This document shows positions 19,985 to 29,838 of a stretch of DNA of 64,000 nt, in pieces. The stretch spans positions 1,755,789 through 1,819,788 of the forward strand of contig OZ026566.1 in NCBI GenBank assembly GCA_964020155.1, in the 5' to 3' direction. Position numbers and translations under genes: made by a program. The notes beneath the pieces are model-generated. The model was not told the DNA's origin. It saw only the letters and a program-made list of their open reading frames with translations, and did not search any database. How positions within the stretch are numbered: the stretch's first letter is position 1; every line of letters starts with the position of its first letter. The DNA is from Chondrilla cf. caribensis (taxonomy: Eukaryota; Porifera; Demospongiae; Chondrillida; Chondrillidae).

Positions 19985-22900
19985 ATGGCTGAGCAAGTTC
20001 CCCCCTCGCCTTTGTCCCCCTCCTCCGTCACGGAGTTGATGTCTGTTGTCGCCGCGCTTAAAGCTCAGCTGGACCAGCAGCAAGTAGCTCAGGCCTCTAT
20101 TTTGCAGCAGTTGAGCGTTATTCAACAGCAACAACCGTCGCCCGCCGCTCCCGAGTCCTCCTCGTCCAACTCGCTTCCACCCCCGCCTCCAGGGCCTTCC
20201 TCTGACGCCCAAGGTACGTTTTGTTTGTCAATTTTTCGGGTACTGTTTTCAATACTTCCCTCATAGTAGTATAGAGTGTATATGTTTATTATGTGTTGGG
20301 GTATATACCTTATGGCCATGTATTCATAATAATAATTATTTTCATATATGCGGTAGTTGGTACGCATATGTGGTACATTTGCTTGCTGCTTTAATTGTAT
20401 TAAATTGGTCACTATTTCTTGACAAGTCTCTGTATTAGTCAACTAGCCAATGGTTATGGTTTACTGTTGCAACCTCTAACCCCCCCCCCCCTGTTTTTGG
20501 GGTATGTATGTCCTACCAGGTAGCTTCCTGGTCTCTCATGCAGCTACAGTTTGCAGTGGTAGCTGGCCACTCAGTATTCTATAATTATGGTCATCTTAAT
20601 TTCTTCATATTTGTAAGATGTTCAATCTTTTAATAATACTTCCACTACTAATATATAATATGCTATACTGCTGCCTTCTGGTAATTTGTTTACAGTTCCT
20701 AGCTTCTTTGTTTGTCAATTGTGGTCAACACCTATCTATTAGCTCTAGGTTTCACTTCTTATCAGCCATTATAGATAATGTTACATAAACTGCCTTTATG
20801 GTGTTGGTCCTCCCTGCTTGGGAGCTGGTCTGAATGTAGCCTGCTTGTTGCTACTAGCTTGTGTTGTTGGTCCTCCCTGCTTGGGAGCTGGTCTGAATGT
20901 AGCCTGCTTGTTGCTACTAGCTTGTGTTGTTGGTCCTCCCTGCTTGGGAGCTGGTCTGAACGTAGCCTGCTTGTTGCTACTAGCTTGTGTTGTTGGTCCT
21001 CCCTGCTTGGAAGCTGCTCTGATTGTAGCCTGCTTGTTGCTACTAGCTCGTGTTGTTGGTCCTCCTTGCTCGGGAGCTGGTATGAACGTAGCCTGCTTGT
21101 TGCTACTAGCTCGTGTTGTTGGTCCTCCCTGCTTGGGAGCTGCTTTGAATGTAGCCTGCTTGTTGCTACTAACTTGTGTTGTTGGTCCTCCCTACTTGGG
21201 AGCTGCTTTGAATGTAGCCTGCTTGTTGCTACTAGCTTGTGTTGTTGGTCCTCCCTGCTTGGGAGCTGGTATGAACGTAGCCTGCTTGTTGCTACTAGCT
21301 CGTGTTGTTGGTCCTCCCTGCTTGGGAGCTGCTTTGAATGTAGCCTGCTTGTTGCTACTAACTTGTGTTGTTGGTCCTCCCTACTTGGGAGCTGCTTTGA
21401 ACGTAGCCTACTTGTTGCTACTAGCTTGTGTTGTTGGTCCTCCCTGCTTGGGAGCTGGTCTGAACATAGCCTGCTTGTGGTTACTAGCGTACGTTGGTGG
21501 TTCTCCCTGCTTGGGTGCCACTCGGTATGTAGCCTGCCTGTCGCTACTAGTATATGTGGTCACAGTCCTCCCCGCCTGTCATTCTCATAGAATGTAGCCT
21601 GCTTGTTGCTTCTAGCATACAGTTGTGGTCTCCCCTGTTAGGGATCCTCCTTAAACATAGCCTGCTTACTGCTACGAGCATGTGGCTGTAGTTCTTTGTG
21701 CTGGGGTTCCACTTAGTATGTCACCGGTCCATTGCCACTAGCATTTGTTGCCGCAGTCTCCTTTTGGGGGGGACATGTAAGTTATGGAAGTAGCTTGCTT
21801 GCTACTATTGGCCCGTTGTTGTAGTTGACCTCTTGGTCGGTGATGTGCTGTAACATGTTGTACATTCTTAAGCCTGCTGGCGATATGGAGGCTGCCTGCC
21901 TCATTATGTGTCTTATCTGAGTTCATTCTCAGAGTATCCTCTGGTACGGTAGCCTGCTTGCTGCTACTGCTCCCGTAGATAGTGGTCAAAGTCCCTGCTA
22001 AACCTGGTAGCTGTGTCTCTGGGTTGATGGTTGCCTGCCCAGCTCTTCTGAGCCAGTTAGCTGCCACCCCCTCCTAGTTGTTGGTTGATTGGTTGCTTGC
22101 CATTAGCATAGTCCACAGGTGGATAGTTCCTGGGTCCTACCCGGTTCTATATAATATAGTAAGATGGCATGGTTGGATGTGCAGAGTCACTGTCCATGCG
22201 TCGGTCCTTACACTGTTCGTATAACATGGAATAGTACAGGGGTGGCAGTCTCTGACCTGTTCAGACCAGGTCATACTGTTGTTCAAAGTGTGCTTGTTAA
22301 GTGCCTTCATAAGTGGCTTTGGGCTATATATCAGTGGTCCCTTCATTTTCTCCACACAGTGAAGACTAATGAGGCAACACTATCTGGGTTGGAACCCATC
22401 ACTTCAGTGATGGCTGGTCAAGCTGACAAGCCCACAACTGGTCTGGTGCTTGGGGGCGGTCTCCCCTCAATCCCAGCAGACCTTCTGAAGAAGGTCACGG
22501 ACGGGTCTTATGTAGAGCTATCAGGTTTCTTGCCTGAGACCATCCAGGAGTCCTTTCTCTACCCAGATGGTCGGAAAAAGAAGCTAACACCCATTGACAA
22601 GTTCACTGACTGGGTCCTGGCTTTTTGCTGTTTTGGGCTTGCCTCTTTGCAGGCCAACCCAGAGTTGGGGGGTGACCTCCTAACTTTCATTGGCACCGTC
22701 GCACGCTTGGCAAGAGATCACCCAGGACCAGCATGGGCGGTTTACGAACAGGCTTTCCGGGCAAAGATGGCTGCCAACCCCTCATTACGGTGGAACAAAT
22801 TAGACCAAGAAGTTTGGGCGTTGGCGGCTGTCACCTCGGGTCACCACCCCAGCCAGCCAGCCCCGGCTAAGCACAGACAACCCTCCATCACTTGTAATCG

Positions 22901-23036
22901 ATGGAACGATGGAGTCGTATGCCCCTTCAAAAACTGCCGTTTCGCGCATGCCTGTGCTGTGTGCCACAGCAGCTCACACCGGGCTCCTGCCTGTCCCCAC
23001 AGTGCCTCCAAGAGGTCTAAGGACAGCAAATCTTAG
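19985..23036 (+). CDS. Gag-like protein of the Ngaro-like element, two exons
   Basis: Exon 1 (19985-20213) encodes a low-complexity N-terminus, MAEQVPPSP..., with a Gln-rich helix and a Ser/Pro-rich stretch, ending CAA-G|GTACGT. Exon 2 (22360-23036) follows ...CCACACAG and continues the same protein in frame (G|TG-AAG-ACT), 301 residues in total. The C-terminus has a CCCH-type zinc finger (C-x8-C-x5-C-x3-H around PFKNCRFAH), then C-x2-C and HRAPACPH, as in Gag proteins of DIRS/Ngaro elements. The intron (20214-22359) is 2146 bases and holds a 63-bp minisatellite. The splice is inferred from consensus sites and frame; exon 2 alone is open further upstream but without similarity there. Confidence 0.72.
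20806..21561. repeat. 63-bp minisatellite inside the Gag intron
   Basis: About 12 units of 63 bases, each starting GGTCCTCCCTGCTTGGGAGC and containing GTAGCCTGCTTGTTGCTACT. Starts fall at 20806, 20869, 20932, 20995, 21058, 21121, 21184, 21247, 21310, 21373, 21436 and 21499. Degenerate partial units with GTAGCCTGCTTG...CTACT continue to about 22060. Because 63 is divisible by three, frames stay open through the array and give 21-residue repeats that are unlikely to be real protein. Confidence 0.93.
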
Positions 23037-23132
23037 TCAGCTACTGCATCACTCACTATATTATATTTATCATTTACCACATGTAATCTTCTCTTTATTG
23101 TTCATATTATCTGTGTTATATTAAGTGCTGGT

Positions 23133-24986
23133 TTGAATAATAATGTAATATGGCATGTTATGCATGAGTTTGGGACTCTCGCTTGCATTTCGGTAGCCTT
23201 CAAGCAAAGCCCCCTTTGGTTTCTTCCTACAGAGACCCATGGGTTCATCCCAACTTGTGCAAGGGTAGCTCGCTTGTTGGCCACTAGGTTTCTACGCCTC
23301 CAGCAGGTGGGAGCGCACTCAAGGGCTGTTCCTCATCTGCCCCAGTCAGCGTTAGAAATCCACACTCCTCTCAGAGTGGATGTGTGGTCGGATAGCCTCC
23401 TCCATCACCCTAACAGGGAGTGGGTATCAGGTTTGCTAACTGGTTTACGGGAAGGTGTGCATATCGGCTTTGACCGCACCACACTACGCAAGTCTGCCAG
23501 AGCAAACATGCAGTCGGCCTCTGATCACCCTGAGGTGGTGCAGCAGTACTTAGATAATGAATTGCAATCTGGCAATCTGGCAGGCCCCTTCCTGCCCTCC
23601 CAGGTGGATGATGTCACAATTAATCGGTTCGGAGTGATCCCAAAGCACCACAAACCGGGCAAGTGGCGTCTCATTGTGGACCTTTCGTACCCTCAAGGGT
23701 TCAGCATCAATGATGGTATTTCGTCTGCTGACTCCAGTATGGTCTACTCCTCATTAGATGATGCTGCCCGCCTTATCGCTATTCATGGCAGGAATGCTAT
23801 CCTGGCTAAAATAGACATCAGCAGCGCCTTTCGCATCATACCAGTCCACCCCCAAGATCGCCCGCTGTTGGGTATGTGCTGGAACAACAATATATATATT
23901 GACAAGCAACTGCCTTTTGGGCTACGGTCTGCTCCCGTCATTTTCAACGCATATGCCGATGCCTTGGAGTGGATCCTCAAGGAGCATGGCTGCCGTTTTA
24001 TCATCCATTATCTTGATGATTTCTTAGTCATTGGTCCTCCGAATTCATTGGAGTGCCAAACGGGGCTCAACACCATGCTATCTATTTGCAAATCTTTGGG
24101 TGTTCCTCTAGCTGATGAAAAGATAGAGGGTCCTTCCACTTGCCTGTCATTCTTAGGCATTGAGCTGGATTCTACCACAATGCAGGCCAGATTGCCCCAA
24201 GATAAATTAACCCGGTTGCGCCAGGAGTTGGCCACATGGCAGGTTAAGAAATCCTGTACCCGCAAGGAATTGGAACACCTGGTAGGAGTTCTTCAGTTTG
24301 CCTGCAAGGTTGTACCTCAAGGCCGCCCCTTTGTCCGCAGAATGATCAATCTCCTGTGTGTCCCTAAGGAACCTTATCACCATGTCCGCTTGAACAAGGA
24401 GTTTCGGTCTGATCTCCTCTGGTGGCATTCCTTTGTACACATCTGGAACGGCATTTCCCTACTGCGCCTGACCAACGTGCTCATCCCATCAGCTAACATT
24501 TTTACAGATGCCTCTGGCAATTTTGGTTGTGGTGCTGTCTGGGGTCTCCAGTGGATTCAAGGGGTGTGGCCAGTGGAGTGGCACCATGTCAATATAATGA
24601 CCAAAGAAATGGTTCCTGTGGTTCTGGCCTGTGCTACATGGGGCCGTCAGTGGTCTGGCAAACATATTCATATCCACATTGACAACATGGCAGTGGTGGA
24701 AGTGTTGAAAAAAGGTTCTTCCAAAGAACCTTCCGGGATAGTGATGCACCTTCTACGCTGCTTATCTTTTGTATCAGCCATTTTTCAGTTCACGTACTCC
24801 GCATTCCATATCCCTGGTGTTTGCAATTCTTTGGCTGATGATATTTCTCGTAATCAGCTGTCCTCACTCCCTCCACAGAAAGTTACGGTTTCCCCGGATC
24901 TTTGGTCCCTTCTTGTGCAAGACAGACCAGACTGGACCTCGCCAGAGTGGAGACGGCTTTTCACGAATTCTATTCACAGGGTCTAG
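23133..24986 (+). CDS. Reverse transcriptase-RNase H of the Ngaro-like element
   Basis: Open for 617 codons; the true start is unclear, the first ATG in frame being at 23160, and a splice acceptor-like TTTCTTCCTACAG near 23219-23231 could replace it. RT motifs run in order: NRFGVIPK and KWRLIVDLS, then ILAKIDISSAF (first catalytic Asp), LPFGLRSAP, HYLDDFL (catalytic YLDD) and SFLGIELD. RNase H follows with FTDASGNFGCGAVW, TKEM, HIDNMAVV and NSLADDIS, giving the Asp-Glu-Asp-Asp set. The enzyme copies element RNA into DNA. Its last 85 bases overlap the recombinase frame. No stop or frameshift was seen, so it may be active. Confidence 0.9.
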   Translation: MNNNVIWHVMHEFGTLACISVAFKQSPLWFLPTETHGFIPTCARVARLLATRFLRLQQVGAHSRAVPHLPQSALEIHTPLRVDVWSDSLLHHPNREWVSGLLTGLREGVHIGFDRTTLRKSARANMQSASDHPEVVQQYLDNELQSGNLAGPFLPSQVDDVTINRFGVIPKHHKPGKWRLIVDLSYPQGFSINDGISSADSSMVYSSLDDAARLIAIHGRNAILAKIDISSAFRIIPVHPQDRPLLGMCWNNNIYIDKQLPFGLRSAPVIFNAYADALEWILKEHGCRFIIHYLDDFLVIGPPNSLECQTGLNTMLSICKSLGVPLADEKIEGPSTCLSFLGIELDSTTMQARLPQDKLTRLRQELATWQVKKSCTRKELEHLVGVLQFACKVVPQGRPFVRRMINLLCVPKEPYHHVRLNKEFRSDLLWWHSFVHIWNGISLLRLTNVLIPSANIFTDASGNFGCGAVWGLQWIQGVWPVEWHHVNIMTKEMVPVVLACATWGRQWSGKHIHIHIDNMAVVEVLKKGSSKEPSGIVMHLLRCLSFVSAIFQFTYSAFHIPGVCNSLADDISRNQLSSLPPQKVTVSPDLWSLLVQDRPDWTSPEWRRLFTNSIHRV

Positions 24987-25912
24987 CCTCCAGTACTCAA
25001 AAATGCTACTCCTCTGGCCAGAAGCGCTTCTTAACCTTCTGTTCATCATTTAATCTCCAACCCATACCTCCGTCGGAACATACTATACTGTTATTCATCT
25101 CTCAACTAGGGTTAGAGGGCTTATCGCTGTCTACTATTAAAAGCTATCTAGCTGCCATCAGAAACTTGCTCATTAATGGGGGTTTCCCCAATCACCAGCT
25201 GTATACTCCTAGAGTGGAGCTAGTTATCAGGGGCATTAAGCGCTCCAAGGTATACTCAAAGAATGCTAAAAGGTCTCGCTTACCAATCACCCCCGCAATT
25301 TTATCCCAACTCAAGCGAGCTTGGAGTTCCCATCCAATATCTTCAGACTGCCGGATGCTGTGGGCAGCCGCCTGCACTGGTTTCTTTGGTTTTCTGCGTT
25401 GTGCAGAATTCACCGTGCCCTCTGTTACCTCATTTGACCCATGTAAACACCTTACTTTGGATGACGTGTCAGTATCTCAATCGCAATCTACAGTCACATC
25501 TATAGCTATTCATATCAAAGTCTCTAAAACAGATCAGTTTGGCAAGGGTTACCACATTCACCTGGCTCGTACGGGAGCAGCCCTGTGTCCGGTCTCCGCC
25601 TTGCTAGACTACCTGTCCATCAGGGGGACCAGTAAGGGTCCGCTGTTCCTCTTGGCCAATGGTCATCCGTTAACTCGCTCAGTCTTAGTGACTAAAGTGA
25701 GGTCAGCTTTATCCACAAGTGGCATGGATGTGGACAAATATTCTGGACACAGTTTTCGGATTGGGGCTGCCACAACAGCGCTTCGTGCTGGCATTTCAGA
25801 TGCCAAGATCAAAATGCTGGGTCGTTGGGAAAGCTCAGCGTATCAACTCTACCTGCAAGCTCCAAGCAAGGAGCTGGCATCTGTGTGTCCCATCTTAGCC
25901 ACTTGTCAATAG
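24902..25912 (+). CDS. Tyrosine recombinase of the Ngaro-like element
   Basis: Open frame of 336 codons overlapping the RT-RNase H frame and shifted -1 relative to it. The C-terminal half carries the catalytic set: Arg in FLRCAEFT, Lys-containing KVSKTDQ, HSFRIGAATTALRAG (His-x-x-Arg), GRW in LGRWES, and the nucleophilic Tyr in YQLYL. The N-terminal half looks like a core-binding SAM-like domain (YSSGQKRFLTFC, SLSTIKSYLAAIRN). No ATG precedes the core-binding domain, so it is probably made as a frameshift or spliced fusion with RT-RNase H. It would recombine circular element DNA into the genome. Confidence 0.9.
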   Translation: MVPSCARQTRLDLARVETAFHEFYSQGLASSTQKCYSSGQKRFLTFCSSFNLQPIPPSEHTILLFISQLGLEGLSLSTIKSYLAAIRNLLINGGFPNHQLYTPRVELVIRGIKRSKVYSKNAKRSRLPITPAILSQLKRAWSSHPISSDCRMLWAAACTGFFGFLRCAEFTVPSVTSFDPCKHLTLDDVSVSQSQSTVTSIAIHIKVSKTDQFGKGYHIHLARTGAALCPVSALLDYLSIRGTSKGPLFLLANGHPLTRSVLVTKVRSALSTSGMDVDKYSGHSFRIGAATTALRAGISDAKIKMLGRWESSAYQLYLQAPSKELASVCPILATCQ

Positions 25913-26181
25913 TAATCTGCCTATTTCACTGTTTATCATATCGGCACTATCTTCATTCCTTTTATTCACAGTAGCAATGGGTTTATGTTATTTGCCCCAT
26001 ACTAGTCACCAACCAGTATACTTTTATTATCTTTTCAAAATTAATGAGTTGATGGCATATTATGGTTCTGCATGATGGGTTGGTAGTTATGTTTCACTTA
26101 CTATGTACATGTCGGTTGCTTTGGGGGGTGTTGACCCACCTCATAACTCTACTCAAGTGATACAAGGCGGCTCAACCCGTG

Positions 26182-26694
26182 GCGGTATGTTAACTGGCTT
26201 CCCATTTACATCTCCCAAAGCAAGTTAGTCTATGATCTCTCGGAATGATGTTAAGGGGGTTTTCCCTAGCAGTTAGGTATTGCATCATCAAGAAGGTGCA
26301 GCTATTCATAACGCTAACCCCCTTATGGGGCAGACACTCAGTAATGATAAAATTGATATCATTTAATATTTGAAGTCTGAGCTTCACCTACATAGTAATA
26401 CATTAAGATAAATGCCACTGCGGTACCCAGGAAATGACATCATTTGAGGGGTCAGTTTCAATCATATTCTTGCCTCTTTGTCAAGCATGCAAAGAGCTGA
26501 AATCCTATATACCGCATACCCTGGCCTTCCGCCAGCTTAATGCATACCTCATGCTCAAGCTGTAAGGAACCAATCACTTCCCAAACTTGGTTGGCAGCGG
26601 AACCGGGTAGGCGGATGTGGCTGGACTGGAACTTATGCACGTGAGTGTTATACAGTCAACTCAAAGGTACCCATTGCATAATGTAGGACATTAA
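26182..26694. repeat. Split direct repeat B1
   Basis: 513 bases, apparently identical to 27312-27824. It starts GCGGTATGTTAACTGG and ends GTAGGACATTAA, where the last bases ATTAA are shared with the start of A2. Confidence 0.9.
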
Positions 26695-26955
26695 ATGTAG
26701 CTTAACCGTAGGTTAAGCGTGGTTAATGGACACAATGGCACCAATGGGTGGGTGGCCCATGTTAGTATACGGATACGCTACACGTATACGTATACTGCTC
26801 GTATATGCGTTCTGCAGAAGATGTCTCCAAGACATAGTCTGCGAAGTTAGCGCCGTACTAACCATTCGCCGGTTGTAATCCCTAAAATATAACTTAGTTA
26901 CAGCGTCGTTAGTAACCTCTCATTCTCCTAACAACGTCCGTTGCAGAGAACCCCC
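26690..26955. repeat. Split direct repeat A2
   Basis: Copy of A1 (offset 7006), joined directly to B1 through the shared ATTAA. One difference from A1 was noticed (GGTGGGTGG versus GGTGGGCGG). Confidence 0.88.
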
Positions 26956-27311
26956 ACCCTCCCACCCCTTAATTTAAGTATAGAGTCGGGCTGCTGCAAG
27001 CCCAGTCATTTCTGGGATTTATACAGAGCCTAACAGTTTACCATTAGTCACACAAACCTAATGGCAGTCGTCAGCTAATGGGTAAGTTGCTATTCAGTAT
27101 ACACGTACACAATCTGAATCCCATACCTTGTCACTCGAATCTCACGAATGGTAACGTAATTAATGCTTTCTCTCTAGTTTTTCTCTCAAGCTATAGCTCA
27201 TCACTGACTATATCTCGCGTTCAGTGTTTGCGGTCTCCCCGGTTCCGCGCCAAGCTTGGGGTGACTTTTCTCTCCATCGGCAGCGTCGATGTGATCAGGC
27301 TTCAAGGGTAT
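26956..27311. other. Unique spacer between A2 and B2
   Basis: 356 bases that occur only once in the window, between A2 and B2. No coding potential was recognised. It contains short inverted words (GGGCTGCTGCAAGCCC at about 26988-27003). Confidence 0.6.
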
Positions 27312-27824
27312 GCGGTATGTTAACTGGCTTCCCATTTACATCTCCCAAAGCAAGTTAGTCTATGATCTCTCGGAATGATGTTAAGGGGGTTTTCCCTAGC
27401 AGTTAGGTATTGCATCATCAAGAAGGTGCAGCTATTCATAACGCTAACCCCCTTATGGGGCAGACACTCAGTAATGATAAAATTGATATCATTTAATATT
27501 TGAAGTCTGAGCTTCACCTACATAGTAATACATTAAGATAAATGCCACTGCGGTACCCAGGAAATGACATCATTTGAGGGGTCAGTTTCAATCATATTCT
27601 TGCCTCTTTGTCAAGCATGCAAAGAGCTGAAATCCTATATACCGCATACCCTGGCCTTCCGCCAGCTTAATGCATACCTCATGCTCAAGCTGTAAGGAAC
27701 CAATCACTTCCCAAACTTGGTTGGCAGCGGAACCGGGTAGGCGGATGTGGCTGGACTGGAACTTATGCACGTGAGTGTTATACAGTCAACTCAAAGGTAC
27801 CCATTGCATAATGTAGGACATTAA
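27312..27824. repeat. Split direct repeat B2, right end of the element
   Basis: Copy of B1 (offset 1130). It ends ...GACATTAA and then continues into the right part of the outer TIR element (TATTGCAATTG). Confidence 0.9.
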
Positions 27825-27955
27825 TATTGCAATTGTGTCCATGCATGCAATACTCTACATAGACATTCTTGGCCCCGCCTTTGTGATGAGTAAGGGGGGG
27901 GGGGGGGCAAGGCCATGGCCCCCCTGCCCCCCCCTGTTCCGCCGTCTATGATAGT

Positions 27956-29607
27956 ATACATATTAATTTTAATTTGGGACATTATTATGTGAATAACATT
28001 ACAACTGCATGCATAATGCTTCCAGATCAACACCTGGCTTTAAATTGGTGTGCTGAGTTCTATTACCCATGTACTCCAAGGTACTCAAGGGTCAAGATGA
28101 ACATCTGGGCTAGCTGCATGGGGTAAGAACACATTGTCATTATTTCATGTATATGATGTCCGATAGAATTCAAATTGACACCACACTCCATATTTTCCAC
28201 AGTTATTTACTGTAACAGCATTAATATTATGAAATGTGATTGATCACTTGTATGTCAAAGAGTTGTAGTGCTAATAGGTGACATTGTTATGGCCTATGTA
28301 TATGCCCAGTATTAACATGAATACATTATCATGCATTGTGTCATGCAATAAGATGCACCTCTATGTAATAAATTGAAGTATCAAAGAATTGATGTGAATT
28401 ATCTTATTATGTGCCCACATACACTTGATACAAGGAAACAGTAGTACACACACTGTAATCATTTCACAATAGTAAAAGGCACATTGATGTCTGCAACAAA
28501 AAAATTTGGCAAGGACAAAAAAAAAACAACAACACCATCAACGGTCAACAAGCAGAAATACTGAGCACAACATCAACAAAAAAAATAAATTCATGGGAAA
28601 TTTTCCAATCACGTGGAAGATTGCTTGTAGTTCTTAACGTCAATAATCTTTTTACCACACATGGCACATATGCCTGAGAAAAAAATTAAAGCATATCTAC
28701 GTACATAACGTCACACTGCGCACATTAGATCCACTATATCATGCATATGCATCCGCAGCCACATACCTTTTTTATATGCACAACCTACATAAAGTAAGAA
28801 AAATATGTAGATTGCATTCAGTTGCTGATTGCAAAAGAACAGACGAGATAAATAATATACGTACCTTGACAGTAATGTGAGCCAACTTGATGGATGGGCT
28901 GCTTACATATTCGACACTTCTCAAACTTTGCATATGGTTGAAATCTATATGGAAAAGAGACACTAAAATGAACTAATGAACACTTTGTGTGTGAGTATAC
29001 ACAAGGTAAATGAATATTGGCAAACCATTAATTTTATCTCAAAAAACAACTCTCCCTATTATTTTTGATTATTATTATTATTTGAGTTTTACAACCAATC
29101 AGGTGTTTGTGAGGTAAAGCGAGTGATCATGACAAAAGTTGTGAACTCGGGCTAATTGGTTGATGGTCCTGCATCAACTAGTAGTGATGAGGTCTTGTAG
29201 TGAAAAGTGGAAGGTGGATAAAGTGAGGTGAGATAATGGCATGGGACATCAAAGTGCATGTAGTGTGAGGCTCTGGAAGGGTAAATATATAGGAATAAAT
29301 AGAAATGAACAAGTGGAATATAACAATAATGTAATATAATGAGGTGATATTAAGTGACGAAAATCTAACGTGGAGGCATTTGGAACATGGACAAATAAAA
29401 TGAAACAAACAAGGATTTTCTGGATCAAATTTGTTTACGGACTTGTATCCAAAATATTTGATTGATGTTTAATTGATATGAAAGGCAAGTCAAGGTCCAG
29501 TGGTGATTTAAACATTGTGTAAATAATTAGACAGTCCAACTCAAAACAGGATTCCAAATGGACTCCACTCAGTATACTAATATGCATGTGTGCAAATCAT
29601 CAGACAG

Positions 29608-29639
<32 letters not shown>

Positions 29640-29838
29640 CATATTGATGGTATGTACATTTTTATGTTAAAATTTATTTATACCAGTATCTGTGTATATT
29701 GTACTTCTGACACTAACTTAGCTTTCTTAGATGACAAAGCCTTATTCTCCCCTAACTTCCGACCACTGCTACCTGTATATTGGAGTATCAAAAGAAAACA
29801 AATCACTTTCAACTCACCCTGAGAATTCCACTACGAGC
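27956..29838. other. 3' flank of reductase 3, continued after the insertion
   Basis: Noncoding, collinear with about 14352-15988 of unit 1. Unit 2 has extra sequence around 28708-29100 not found in unit 1. A CA tract lies at 29609-29638. Confidence 0.55.

Larger units (their letters stand above)
19684..27824 (+). mobile_element. Ngaro-like tyrosine-recombinase retrotransposon
   Basis: About 8.1 kb, with split direct repeats A1 (19684-19949), B1 (26182-26694), A2 (26690-26955) and B2 (27312-27824), the A1-ORFs-B1-A2-B2 order known from Ngaro and some other DIRS-order elements. Between A1 and B1 lie a Gag-like frame with a CCCH finger, RT-RNase H and a tyrosine recombinase. There are no LTRs, integrase, protease or methyltransferase. 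B1 and B2 look identical by eye over 513 bases, A1 and A2 differ at one position noticed, and the RT and recombinase frames carry no internal stop. The insertion is therefore recent. A 356-base spacer separates A2 from B2, which is unusual. Confidence 0.88.
19621..27950. mobile_element. Composite insertion: small TIR element split by a retrotransposon
   Basis: The outer ends are CATAGGCGGAGGAA (19621 on) and, reversed, CATAGACGGCGGAA (ending 27950); both then run into G-rich tracts and a GGCCATGG block, forming imperfect inverted repeats. ATAGT flanks both sides (19616-19620 and 27951-27955). The undisturbed unit 1 sequence at about 14346-14350 shows a single copy. About 190 bases of this outer element remain, interrupted by the Ngaro-like element at 19684-27824. 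It is most likely a non-autonomous DNA transposon (MITE). Confidence 0.78.

Noticed and set aside
20806..21561. CRISPR-like array
   Set aside because: Units are contiguous 63-bp repeats without unique spacers, in an animal genome; it is a minisatellite.
20778..21597. Two long overlapping open frames (about 260-270 codons) of 21-residue repeats
   Set aside because: They are a by-product of the 63-bp minisatellite (divisible by three) and exist in more than one frame. They lie inside the inferred Gag intron and resemble no protein.
26190..27770. Pairs of identical 60-65 codon minus-strand frames in two places
   Set aside because: They are duplicated because B1 and B2 are duplicated, with no protein similarity and the opposite strand to the element genes.
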